DNA from: Prevotella sp. | GTDB lineage: Bacteria > Bacteroidota > Bacteroidia > Bacteroidales > Bacteroidaceae | DNA: 64,000 nt | Reading direction: 5' to 3' | NCBI GenBank assembly: GCA_017483185.1 | Contig: JAFULM010000024.1 | Location: forward strand, 1-64,000 | Shown here: one piece after another, positions 50,268 through 58,952 of the stretch | Numbering within the stretch: the first letter of the stretch is position 1 | Layout of the letters: each line of letters begins with the position of its first letter | Notes under the pieces: model-generated | Told to the model about the DNA's origin: nothing | Database searches by the model: none | What the model saw: only the letters and a program-made list of their open reading frames with translations | Position numbers and translations under genes: made by a program

Positions 50268-51737
50268 TCAGTCTTTCTTCCACAACTTGCTCATATCCTC
50301 CAGAGTCTTGCCCTTTGTCTCAGGCACGAGACGCCAGACGAACACGGCGGCAGCCACACAGATGAGTCCGTAGAGGCCGTATGTGAACCAGTGGCCGAAG
50401 TTGGGGTCACCGTCGGTCTGCATGTTGAACATCGGGACGAACGAAGAGCTGACTATCCAGTTGAATATCCACTGGAAAGCGACGGCTATCGCTACGGCCG
50501 CGCCGCGGATGGTGTTGGGGAATATCTCTGAAATGAGCACCCAGCAGATGGGTCCCCATGAGAACATGAACGAAGCACTGTAGACCATTATGCTGACCAT
50601 CGTGACCAGTCCGAGCGACGGATTGCCGAAGGTCAGGGCCACACCGAAAGCTCCGACGGCCATTCCGATGGAACCGTAGATGAGCAGCGGCTTGCGTCCC
50701 CACTTCTCGACGGTGAATATCGCCACAAGCGTGAAGAGGATGTTGACAACGCCCATCATCACCGTCTGGACCATAGGCTTGTCCATTCCCATGTCGGCGA
50801 AGATACGCGGAGCATAGTAGAGCACTGCGTTGATGCCCACAGCCTGCTGGAATACGCTGAGCATGATGCCGACAAAGATGACCAGCCAGCCGTAGGTGAA
50901 GAGGCGTTCGGTCCGCTCGGTGATGGTGTTGCGGATGTCGTCGAGTATCTGCCGTCCTGCGGAAGCGCCGTTGATGCGCATGAGGATGTTCAAGGCCTTG
51001 TTGTCCTGACCGACCATGACGAGATAACGCGGTGTCTCCGGCACAAAGCAGATGAGCAGGGCGAAGAGTCCTGCGGGCACGGCCTCACTTCCGAACATAT
51101 AGCGCCATCCGGTCGCGATGGTCCAAGGGTCGCTGCCCGGAGCCACGGCGTTGACGCCCTGACCGATCTGTTCGATAACGGGATTGGTGTGTTCACCGAG
51201 GATAAGGAAGTTGACGAAGTAGACAACGAGCTGACCGAAGATGATGGCAAACTGGTTCCACGACACGAGCGTACCGCGGATGTTGGACGGGGCGACCTCT
51301 GCGATGTACATCGGACAGATGGCCGACGCCAGACCGACGCCCACACCGCCGATGACGCGATAGATATTGAAAACCACGAGCAGGTCCTTTGTCGGGACGC
51401 CGTGCTCAAAGAAAAGAAATTCGGGGGTCATCGAGCCGAGCGCCGAGACGAAGAAGAGCAGTCCGGCAACGATGAGCGAACGTTTGCGGCCGAGGTTTGA
51501 TGCGAGAAAACCCGACAGAGCGCTACCTATTATGCAGCCGATGAGTGCGCTGGCACACGTGAATCCGTGCCATCCGTCAGTGTAAGTGAAGTCTGACGCG
51601 CCGATGAAAAAAGCCTGAAGACCTTTCTCCGCGCCGGAGATTACTGCGGTGTCGTAACCGAAGAGCAGACCGCCGAGGACGGCGACCATGACGATTGAAA
51701 TAAGGTAGGACTTGCTACCGGTCTGATTTTGTTCCAT
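50268..51737 (-). CDS. Sugar:H+ symporter, XylE-type MFS transporter
   Basis: A 489-residue transporter of the major facilitator superfamily, sugar porter family, with twelve predicted segments. Signatures are LGGLLFGYDTAVISGAEKGL in helix 1, GFLASNLGRKRSLI, YRVIGGVGVGLASAICPMYI, FVPETPRYLV, QQAVGINAVLYYAPRIF and LVPETKGKTLE at the end. It resembles xylose and arabinose symporters. It lies 155 nt downstream of the GH51 gene on the same strand, so it probably imports the arabinose that enzyme releases. Confidence 0.88.
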   Translation of the reverse strand: MEQNQTGSKSYLISIVMVAVLGGLLFGYDTAVISGAEKGLQAFFIGASDFTYTDGWHGFTCASALIGCIIGSALSGFLASNLGRKRSLIVAGLLFFVSALGSMTPEFLFFEHGVPTKDLLVVFNIYRVIGGVGVGLASAICPMYIAEVAPSNIRGTLVSWNQFAIIFGQLVVYFVNFLILGEHTNPVIEQIGQGVNAVAPGSDPWTIATGWRYMFGSEAVPAGLFALLICFVPETPRYLVMVGQDNKALNILMRINGASAGRQILDDIRNTITERTERLFTYGWLVIFVGIMLSVFQQAVGINAVLYYAPRIFADMGMDKPMVQTVMMGVVNILFTLVAIFTVEKWGRKPLLIYGSIGMAVGAFGVALTFGNPSLGLVTMVSIMVYSASFMFSWGPICWVLISEIFPNTIRGAAVAIAVAFQWIFNWIVSSSFVPMFNMQTDGDPNFGHWFTYGLYGLICVAAAVFVWRLVPETKGKTLEDMSKLWKKD

Positions 51738-51892
51738 TGATTATGTTATTTTTAATTTGTTTCGCAGTCTTGTCACAAAAATTTCGTATGGCAGCCACCG
51801 TGATGTCTGCCATACGAAGAGGTCTTCACTCTAATATATACGTTTGAAAGAGGCGTTTCCCTTTGCCTCCACATTCAGACTGCTATCGTCTG

Positions 51893-53869
51893 TCACTTCT
51901 TCACCTTATATATACGGAAGGTCATCGGGGGCAGGTTGTCGCTGATGACGGAGCCTCTCTTGGCCGCCGTGACATCCGCCGTACCTTCGCGGGGGACAAT
52001 CTTTTCGGACTGGTCGAGCGTGTTCTCGTCGTCCATTCCGTCGTGCGTCAGCGTGATGGTGGCGGCCTGCGACACGCCGTTGAGCCCGTTGAGATTGAGC
52101 GTCACGGGCTGTGCGGTCTTGGAGGTGTTGATGACCTTGACGATGACCGAGCCGTCCGTCTTGTCCGTGACGGCACTTGCGAAGAGTCCGTCCTGTCCCT
52201 TCTGTCCTGCGACGGGCTTGCCGTCCATCGTCAGCGGCAGCACATTCGTGCCCTTGTTTGTGGCGTACATCTGCTGTACGTAGTAGCTCACGGACTTGAA
52301 CATCCGCACGTTGTCAAACCAGATCAGGTCCGGACGCCACTGCCATCCCTCGACATGGGCGAACAGCGGGGCGTAGGCCGTCATCCAGACGACGTCGGCA
52401 TTGCGCTCCATGTCGGTCATGAAAGCCGCTTCGAGGATGGACGCCTCATAGTGGTTCCACTTCTTCCCCTTGCCGTGGCAGGCATATTCGCCGGCAAAGA
52501 CCTTCGGTCCCTTGCGGTCGTAGTTGTCGTAGCGCAGACCGCTCTCAAGGAACCACTTCTCGGGACGGTAGAAATGTTCGTCGACGAGGTCGGCCTTCAG
52601 CTCCTTCATGGCCTTCCATCCGATCTCAAACATCTTGCCCTCAGAGTCGGGACCGCTCGTTCCGACAATCCGGATCTTGGGATAACGGGCCTTGATGGCC
52701 TTCACGAACGGCTTGAGACGCTCGAAGTAGAGCGTGTCCCACTGCTCGTTGCCGACGCCGATGAGTTTGAGATTGAACGGAGCCGGATGGCCCATCTCGG
52801 CGCGCTTGCGGCCCCAGGTCGTCGTGGTGTCGCCGTTGGCGAACTCGATGAGGTCGAGACAGTCGTCGATGTAGGGCTGGAGCTCGTCCACGGGCACGTG
52901 CCATTTAGCGTTGTTGCGGTTCTGAAACTGACACGACATGCCGACGTTGAGCACCGGCAGAGGCTCTGCTCCCATATCTTCGGACAACAGGAAATACTCA
53001 TAGAAGCCCAGTCCGTAGCTCTGATAGTAGTCGGGATAGAAGCGGTGGGTGAACGTGTGCTGCCAGCGGTTGCCGTTGAGCGGGCGGTTCTCCACCGGTC
53101 CGATGGAGTTTTTCCACTGATAGCGGGTGGCGAGGTCTGTTCCCTCGACGATACATCCTCCGGGGAAGCGGAACACACCGGGGTGTGCGTCGGCCAAAGC
53201 CTGTGCCAAGTCGCGGCGCATACCGTTCTCGCGGTTCTTGAACGTGTTGACGGGGAAGAGGCTGATGTGCTCCAGACATACCGTGTTGCGGCCGTCGAGA
53301 TAGATGCGCAGCTGTGCCTTGTTGTGCGTCAGAGGTGACTTCAGGCGCACCTCATATTTCCGCCAGTCGGCCGACTTGACCTCCAGCTTCACCGAAGCGA
53401 ACTCCTGACGCTCGCCCATCGTGGCGGGGTCGATGAGCTGGACGGTGATGCGGCCGCTGCCCTTCGGGGCTTTTGCCCACACCGTGAAGCGGTATTCCTC
53501 GCCTTTGAGGACGCCGATGCCGAAATATCCTTCGTTGACCAGACCCGAGCGGCGGTCGTTGTGACGCGGGTCGGAGAGCACGACGTAGTGGGGGCAGCGC
53601 TCGAACGGGCCGTCAGACTTCAGCTCGATGTTGCCGAAAGTCTGCCATCCCATGAAGTTCTGAGGAAACTCAAACGAGCGGTTTTTGACCAGTTCTCCAT
53701 ACAGTCCGCCGTCGGCGGCATAGTTGATATCTTCAAAAAACAGGCCGTACATGGTGTTCTGCACGACGGCCCCGGCCTTCTTGGTGTTCACATCCATCAC
53801 GTGTGTCTGCGCAAACGATGCCGTAGCGGCGGCCAACGCGATGGTGCAAGTCAGTAGTCGATGATTCAT
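51893..53869 (-). CDS. GH51 alpha-L-arabinofuranosidase
   Basis: A 658-residue exported enzyme from the ATG at 53869 (MNHRLLTCTIALAAATASFA); an ATG 18 nt upstream would add six residues. It carries an N-terminal carbohydrate-binding-like region (about 90-230), then the catalytic barrel with FRFPGGCIVEGTDL, the acid/base Glu375 in GVGNEQW and the nucleophile Glu461 in VFAGEYACHG, and a C-terminal beta domain. It removes arabinofuranosyl groups from plant arabinan or arabinoxylan. It leads an operon with the sugar symporter. Confidence 0.93.
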   Translation of the reverse strand: MNHRLLTCTIALAAATASFAQTHVMDVNTKKAGAVVQNTMYGLFFEDINYAADGGLYGELVKNRSFEFPQNFMGWQTFGNIELKSDGPFERCPHYVVLSDPRHNDRRSGLVNEGYFGIGVLKGEEYRFTVWAKAPKGSGRITVQLIDPATMGERQEFASVKLEVKSADWRKYEVRLKSPLTHNKAQLRIYLDGRNTVCLEHISLFPVNTFKNRENGMRRDLAQALADAHPGVFRFPGGCIVEGTDLATRYQWKNSIGPVENRPLNGNRWQHTFTHRFYPDYYQSYGLGFYEYFLLSEDMGAEPLPVLNVGMSCQFQNRNNAKWHVPVDELQPYIDDCLDLIEFANGDTTTTWGRKRAEMGHPAPFNLKLIGVGNEQWDTLYFERLKPFVKAIKARYPKIRIVGTSGPDSEGKMFEIGWKAMKELKADLVDEHFYRPEKWFLESGLRYDNYDRKGPKVFAGEYACHGKGKKWNHYEASILEAAFMTDMERNADVVWMTAYAPLFAHVEGWQWRPDLIWFDNVRMFKSVSYYVQQMYATNKGTNVLPLTMDGKPVAGQKGQDGLFASAVTDKTDGSVIVKVINTSKTAQPVTLNLNGLNGVSQAATITLTHDGMDDENTLDQSEKIVPREGTADVTAAKRGSVISDNLPPMTFRIYKVKK

Positions 53870-53902
53870 ATCTTGTATATTAAACATTATAGTTAGATTT
53901 GA

Positions 53903-53910
53903 CAAAGATA
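53903..53910 (-). promoter_or_regulatory. Promoter of the arabinofuranosidase gene
   Basis: The minus strand reads TTTG (53932-53935), 21 nt, TATCTTTG, 33 nt before the chosen ATG at 53869. Confidence 0.65.
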
Positions 53911-54071
53911 CGACAAAAAAATGACAACGGACAAACAATGTGGCTGAAACTTCAATAAAACCCGTCCAAACCCTCCTGAAGAGAGGGAGCCGGATATGTC
54001 CAAGCCCCTGTGTACACATCCGAAGCCCCACCCGACCTCCCCAAAGGGGAGAAGCTTGATATGTCTTACAC

Positions 54072-54270
54072 ATCCCATCGTAGGGTCGCGACCCGTCGCG
54101 ACCGCCTCCATGCCACGTGATTTATATATGTCTGATGTTAGATATCAGAGCTTTCGTCCTTCATCCGCAGGCACCCTCCCCTTGGGGAGGGCCGGGGAGA
54201 GGCCGATGGTCGCGTAACCGGTTGTGTGGTACGAAGGCGGTCGCGACAGGTCGCGACCCTACAATGGGAT
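54072..54270. repeat. 45-bp TCGCGACC inverted repeat, second locus
   Basis: The arms 54072-54116 and 54226-54270 pair with about five mismatches. Each contains TAGGGTCGCGACC and GTCGCGACCGCC; the shorter pair at 9320-9430 is related. The right arm abuts copy E of the dispersed element. Confidence 0.68.
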
Positions 54271-54795
54271 GATATTTATTTACAAAATCATGTTCAGAAA
54301 AGCGTTCAAAGATTTGCATTCCTATGGGCAATAAGGGCCTTAAAGCTCCCGAATACAGCCCCCTCTGACTCCCCCAAAGGGGGAGCTTGGGAGGCAGAGA
54401 GGGGCTTTAAGGCCCTTACGGCTTTCAAATTTTACAAAAGTTCACGAGTTTTTGATGGTTGTTTTTGGACCAAAAAGAGGGTTTGGTCGAGCAACGGGGC
54501 CCTTATTGCATCGCAACGAGCACGCCGTCATGTTGCAACGGGGCCGCCGTTGCAATGCAATAGCAGCCCCGTTGCAACCCCGCGGGGCCCTTACGGGAAG
54601 GCCCCACCCCGCCCTCCCCAAGGGGAGGGAGACCTGTGAGATTGTAAGTGGTTGTGTAACAGTGTTTTGCAAAAACCGCTATTTTTCAACCGAAAAAACC
54701 GCGTGATTTTGACCTTCGCAGGATTTGAAAATTTGAGAGCGTGGCGGGAATTTTTTGAAAAGTACCCACGGATTTTGCGGTTAAATTCGGAATTA
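54268..54795 (+). repeat. 525-bp dispersed element, copy E
   Basis: Same block order as copies B and C. The octamers start at 54510, 54532, 54549 and 54571 (22/17/22). As in copy B the first octamer with its flank (TATTGCATCGCAAC) can pair with the third (GTTGCAATGCAATA) over 14 positions with one mismatch. The left inset here is a CTGACTCCCCCAAAGGGGGA-type palindrome. Confidence 0.82.
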
Positions 54796-54816
54796 ATTTG
54801 ACAAAGAACATTAAAT

Positions 54817-54890
54817 TTCAACGCAAAGACCGCAAAGGCGCAAAGAGGGCGCAGACGCGGTCTTTGCGCCTTTGCGGTCTTTGCGTTGAA
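54817..54890. repeat. CGCAAAGAC-word hairpin upstream of metF
   Basis: The 30-bp arms 54817-54846 and 54861-54890 are perfect complements around 14 nt. They are built of ACGCAAAGACC and GCAAAGGC words like the hairpin behind ribBA. Confidence 0.78.
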
Positions 54891-55020
54891 AATTAGTTGA
54901 AAATTAGTTGAAAAATGGGAAACGCCCCTTCATCTCGCAGACACCCTCCCCTTGGGGAGGGCCGGGGTGGGGCCGTCGTAAAAAAACGGGCAAATCTGCG
55001 GCAAAGCGATATTTTTTTAT

Positions 55021-55028
55021 TAAATTTG
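55021..55028 (+). promoter_or_regulatory. Promoter of metF
   Basis: TAAATTTG, 24 nt upstream of the ATG at 55053. It supports that start over an in-frame ATG at 54915, which lies upstream of the promoter. Confidence 0.62.
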
Positions 55029-55052
55029 CAGCCTAATGTGTACATACGGCTG

Positions 55053-56006
55053 ATGACAGTAGCAGAATTGATATATAAGGACAAAGGGCGGAAGCATTTC
55101 TCTTTTGAGGTATTGCCGCCGCTGAAAGGCACAGGCACGGAACGACTGTTCACAACAATCGACAAGCTGAAGCCGCTGGACCCGCTCTTCATCAACATCA
55201 CCACCCACCACAGTGAGTTTGTCTACAATCAGTTGGATGGCGGACTGATCGAGCGCAGCCGCATACGCCGCCGCCCGGGCACGATAGCTATCGCCGCCGC
55301 CATACAAAACAAGTATGGCATACCGGTCATGCCACACATCATCTGCAGCGGCACAACGGTGGAAAACATCGAATATGAGTTGCTGGACCTGCAGTTTCTC
55401 GGTATAAGCAATCTGCTGCTCCTGCGCGGAGACAAGGCGCGCGAGGACCGCCACTTCACGCCGGCCGAAGGCGGACATGAGCACACGACGGACCTGATCC
55501 GTCAGGTGGTGAGCTTCAACGAAGGACGGTTTGCCGACGGGACGCCGATCAAGTGTCCGGGTCAGAAGTTTGACTTCGGCGTGGCCTGCTATCCGGAGAA
55601 ACACGAGGAGGCGCCGAACCTCGAGATGGACATGGCCCGACTCAAGGAGAAGCAGGACCTCGGGGCAAGTTTTGCCGTGACACAACTGTTTTATGACAAC
55701 AGCAAGTATTTCGAGTTTGTGGAGCGTGCCCGCGCGATGGGTATCACCATCCCCATCATCCCCGGCATCAAACCGCTGGCCAAGTTGAGCCAGCTCACGG
55801 TCGTGCCGAAGACATTCCACTGTGACATCCCGCAAGCACTGGCCGAAGAGGCTGTCAAATGCAAGACGGACGAGGAGGCACGGCGACTCGGCGTGGAATG
55901 GGCTGTGGAACAGTGTCGCGAGCTGTATGCCCACGGCGTCAACAACATACACTTCTATACCGTCTCGGCGGTCGACTCTGTCGTGGAGGTGGCGAAGAGG
56001 TTGTAG
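55053..56006 (+). CDS. metF: Methylenetetrahydrofolate reductase
   Basis: This 317-residue flavoprotein reduces 5,10-methylene-THF to 5-methyl-THF for methionine synthesis. It has the MetF TIM-barrel landmarks FSFEVLPPLKGTG with the catalytic Glu, FINITTHHSEF, MPHIICSGTTVENIEYELL, ISNLLLLRGDKA, FGVACYPEKHEEAPN, GASFAVTQLFYDN and IIPGIKPL. The start at 55053 (MTVAELIYKDKGRKHFSFEV) follows a promoter. The gap to holB is 111 nt and contains a CCTCCCC palindromic word, so the two may share a transcript. Confidence 0.95.
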   Translation: MTVAELIYKDKGRKHFSFEVLPPLKGTGTERLFTTIDKLKPLDPLFINITTHHSEFVYNQLDGGLIERSRIRRRPGTIAIAAAIQNKYGIPVMPHIICSGTTVENIEYELLDLQFLGISNLLLLRGDKAREDRHFTPAEGGHEHTTDLIRQVVSFNEGRFADGTPIKCPGQKFDFGVACYPEKHEEAPNLEMDMARLKEKQDLGASFAVTQLFYDNSKYFEFVERARAMGITIPIIPGIKPLAKLSQLTVVPKTFHCDIPQALAEEAVKCKTDEEARRLGVEWAVEQCRELYAHGVNNIHFYTVSAVDSVVEVAKRL

Positions 56007-56117
56007 GGGATGGCCCCACCCCGGCCCTCCCCAAGGGGAGGGTGCCTGCGAGATGAAGGAGGTTTCTTTAAAACTCATACACTATACATTATTAATATAT
56101 AAGGTGACAGAAAACGG

Positions 56118-57452
56118 ATGAAGTTCAGCGATGTGATAGGTCAGGAGGAAATCAAGGCACGTCTGATGCAGATGTGCGACGAGGACCGCATCCCCCACGC
56201 CATGATGTTCTGCGGACCGCGAGGCTGCGGAAAGATGGCGTTGGCTATGGCTTTCGCTTGCCATCTGTTGGAAAGAGATTTTCGAGGAGGAGTCATTCGA
56301 GGAGTGAGGAGTGAGGAGTGTGGAGACTTTCGAGGAGTGAGGAGTGAGGAGTGTGGAGACTTTCGAGGAGTGAGGAGTGAGGAGTGTGGAGTGAGAAATG
56401 CTTTAAGTGCAGAAGACTATTCTCCCTCCTCCCTCCACACTCCTCCCTCCACGAATGAGAACCAACAGGAGTATTCTCCCTCCTCCCTCCACACTCCTCC
56501 CTCCTCGAATGAAAATCCCATGCTCGCCAACATGCGGCATCCGGACCTGCACTTCACCTACCCTACCATCAAGCTGCCCTCGATGAGCAGCGACTACAAA
56601 CCGGTCAGCGACGACTTCGCACGCGAGTGGCACGAGATGATCATGGACAGCCCTTACTTCACGATGGACAAGTGGATGAGGGCCATCGGGGCGGAAAACC
56701 AACAGGCCATCATCACCGCCGGCGAAAGCGACGCGCTGACGCACAAACTCAGCCTCGTGTCGAGTCAGGGCGGATATAAGGTGGCGGTCGTATGGCTGCC
56801 GGAACGCATGAACATCGAGTGCGCCAACAAGATGCTCAAACTGATTGAGGAACCACCCAGCCGGACGGTATTCATCATGGTCAGCGACGAACCGGACCGG
56901 TTGTTGGAGACGATACGCAGCCGAACGCAACGCATCGACATCAAGCGCATAGACGACGAGAGCATGGTCCGCGGGCTCATCGAACACCGCGGAATGGGCG
57001 AAGAAGACGCACGACGACTGGCACGCATGGCGGCCGGCGACTGGCTCAAAGCAATGGAAGCACTCGACGCGGGAGGTGAAAACGGACTGTTCCTCGACAT
57101 GTTCCGCACACTGATGAGACTGGCTTACGCACGCAACGTCAAGGACATGAAGAAGTGGAGCGAGACAATCGCGTCGTTCGGACGGGAGAAGCAGAAGCGT
57201 TTTCTGGAGTATTTCCTGCGGATGGCACGCGAAAACTTCATGTACAACTTCGGCAATCCGCAACTGACATATATGACACGGGAAGAGGAGGAATTTGCCG
57301 TCAGATTCGCACGCTTCGTCAACGAAAAGAATATCCTGCAGATGAACGAGCTGGCCAACCGGGCCATACGCGACATCGGTCAGAACGCCAATGCCAAGAT
57401 CGTATTCTTCGACATGGCCATGCAGATGATCGTGCTATTGCTGCAGAAATAG
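56118..57452 (+). CDS. holB: DNA polymerase III delta'-like clamp-loader subunit with repeat insert
   Basis: A 444-residue AAA+ clamp-loader protein. It has MKFSDVIGQEEIKARL, Walker A-like CGPRGCGKMA (32-41), HPDLHFTYPTIKLPS, the VAVVWLPERMNIECANKMLK segment, LIEEPPSRTVFIMVSDEPDR, and sensor-type RLLETIRSRTQRIDI. Residues about 56-133 are foreign: three copies of an 11-residue unit (RGVRSEECGDF) followed by two of an 18-residue unit (YSPSSLHTPPSTNENQQE). These are translations of purine and pyrimidine word repeats. In relatives as I remember them this position carries a CxxC-type zinc module, not recognisable here. The frame is intact. Confidence 0.85.
   Translation: MKFSDVIGQEEIKARLMQMCDEDRIPHAMMFCGPRGCGKMALAMAFACHLLERDFRGGVIRGVRSEECGDFRGVRSEECGDFRGVRSEECGVRNALSAEDYSPSSLHTPPSTNENQQEYSPSSLHTPPSSNENPMLANMRHPDLHFTYPTIKLPSMSSDYKPVSDDFAREWHEMIMDSPYFTMDKWMRAIGAENQQAIITAGESDALTHKLSLVSSQGGYKVAVVWLPERMNIECANKMLKLIEEPPSRTVFIMVSDEPDRLLETIRSRTQRIDIKRIDDESMVRGLIEHRGMGEEDARRLARMAAGDWLKAMEALDAGGENGLFLDMFRTLMRLAYARNVKDMKKWSETIASFGREKQKRFLEYFLRMARENFMYNFGNPQLTYMTREEEEFAVRFARFVNEKNILQMNELANRAIRDIGQNANAKIVFFDMAMQMIVLLLQK
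56283..56516. repeat. Word repeats inserted in frame in holB
   Basis: Three 33-bp units (TTTCGAGGAGTGAGGAGTGA...) and two 54-bp units (TATTCTCCCTCCTCCCTCC...). The second set is complementary in its words to the first, so the insert can form a hairpin. The words equal those of the intergenic repeat at 30289-30360. The insert length keeps the frame. Confidence 0.85.
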
Positions 57453-57569
57453 GCAGCGGACACGGACTGACTCCGGATACCAAGAACAACAAATACATAC
57501 AACCACATAAAGCATCGCCCCACACGGCCCTCTCGCAAGGATTCGCGGGGTACAATACATAGAGATTAT

Positions 57570-58952
57570 ATGAACGACAAGGATTATAAAATATGCTGCG
57601 GCTGCGACCGCGGGCTGAGCAAGGATGCCGTCGGACGGCAGGACAGACAGCTGAACACGTACGACTGGCTGGCCGACGTGCCGGGCAATACGGACACGAC
57701 GGACCTGGTGGAGGTGCAGTTTAAGCACACACGCAAGGGATATTACCACAACGTCAACAATCTGGAGCTGAAGAAGGGCGACATCGTGGCCGTCGAGGCG
57801 AACCCGGGCCACGACATCGGTGTGGTCACTCTCACCGGACGGTTGGTCAAGTTGCAGCTGAAGAAGGCCAACCTGCGCTCGGCCGACGACATCAAGCGCA
57901 TCTACCGACTCGCAAGACCGGTCGACATGGACAAGTATCGGGAGGCTAAGGCCCGCGAGCACGAAACCATGATCGAAAGCCGACAGATAGCAAAAGACCT
58001 CGGACTGAAAATGAAAATCGGAGACGTGGAGTATCAGGGCGACTGCAACAAAGCCATATTCTACTATATAGCGGACGAGCGCGTCGACTTCCGACAGCTC
58101 ATCAAGGTGCTGGCCGACACCTTCCACGTGCGCATCGAGATGAAACAGATCGGTGCGCGGCAGGAGGCCGGACGCATCGGAGGCACAGGACCGTGCGGAC
58201 GGGAATTGTGTTGCGCGACATGGATGAAGAACTTCAATAGCGTGAGCACCAACTCGGCACGCTTCCAGGACATTTCGCTCAACCCGCAGAAGTTGGCCGG
58301 AATGTGCGCCAAGTTGAAGTGCTGTCTCAACTACGAGGTGGACAGCTACGTCGAGGCGAGCCGCCGGCTGCCGAGCAAGGAGGTCATACTGCAGACTCTC
58401 GACTGCGACTACTACCTGTTCAAGTCGGATATACTCGCCGGCATGATCACATATTCGACGGACAAGAACATTGCCGCCAACCTCGAAGTCATCAGCGCTG
58501 AACGCGCCAAGGCCATCATCGAGATGAACCGACGCGGCGAAAAACCGGCTTCACTGCAGGATGACGGCAAGCGCAAGGAGCAAAATAAGTCGGCAGACCT
58601 GCTGGCTAATGGCGACATAACGCGATTTGACAAGGCCAAAAAGAAAAAGAGACAGGGTGGAAAGGGACCGCGACAAGCCGCCGGCGCACAGCAACGGCAG
58701 GGTGCAACGACACGCCGAGACAACCGGCAGGATGGTCCGCAGGACAGTGACGGCACCGCTCAGGAGGGCGCACGCCGTCCGGACAACCGCCAGCAGCAGG
58801 TTCACAGAACGGCGCAAGAAGCCAAACCGGCTCATGACGGCGACGGACAGGAAGCCCGCAACAGTCATCAGTCACAACAACGAGGGCGAAACGGACGGCG
58901 AACGGGAAACCGCCAGCCACGGAACAATCAGCAACAGGATGCGAAAGAATAG
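57570..58952 (+). CDS. ricT: RicT/PSP1-family protein
   Basis: A 460-residue protein of the PSP1 (YaaT/RicT) family: LVEVQFKHTRKGYYHNVNNL, DIVAVEANPGHDIGVVTLTG, GTGPCGRELCCATWMKNF and LAGMCAKLKCCLNYEVDSY with the conserved cysteines that bind an Fe-S cluster with partners in Bacillus. There RicT acts in an RNA-processing and phosphorelay-modulating complex; the role in Bacteroidetes is not established. Residues from about 340 on form a long Gln/Arg/Lys-rich disordered tail. Its end overlaps gldH by 14 nt. Confidence 0.88.
   Translation: MNDKDYKICCGCDRGLSKDAVGRQDRQLNTYDWLADVPGNTDTTDLVEVQFKHTRKGYYHNVNNLELKKGDIVAVEANPGHDIGVVTLTGRLVKLQLKKANLRSADDIKRIYRLARPVDMDKYREAKAREHETMIESRQIAKDLGLKMKIGDVEYQGDCNKAIFYYIADERVDFRQLIKVLADTFHVRIEMKQIGARQEAGRIGGTGPCGRELCCATWMKNFNSVSTNSARFQDISLNPQKLAGMCAKLKCCLNYEVDSYVEASRRLPSKEVILQTLDCDYYLFKSDILAGMITYSTDKNIAANLEVISAERAKAIIEMNRRGEKPASLQDDGKRKEQNKSADLLANGDITRFDKAKKKKRQGGKGPRQAAGAQQRQGATTRRDNRQDGPQDSDGTAQEGARRPDNRQQQVHRTAQEAKPAHDGDGQEARNSHQSQQRGRNGRRTGNRQPRNNQQQDAKE

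Larger units (their letters stand above)
53870..55052. other. 1.2-kb gene-free stretch between the GH51 gene and metF
   Basis: It holds the GH51 promoter, CCTCCCCAAAGGGGAG words (54028-54050, 54170-54200, 54610-54630, 54945-54965), a TCGCGACC inverted repeat (54072-54270), the 525-bp element copy E (54268-54795), a CGCAAAGAC hairpin and the metF promoter. No gene is supported. Confidence 0.75.

Noticed and set aside
32035..54706. Similar short open frames in the three copies of the dispersed element (for example 32035-32322, 40483-40752, 54452-54706)
   Set aside because: The frames look conserved because the DNA is. The opposite strand is equally open, starts and ends do not coincide, and the related core copies at 9.0 and 48.2 kb do not keep the frame.
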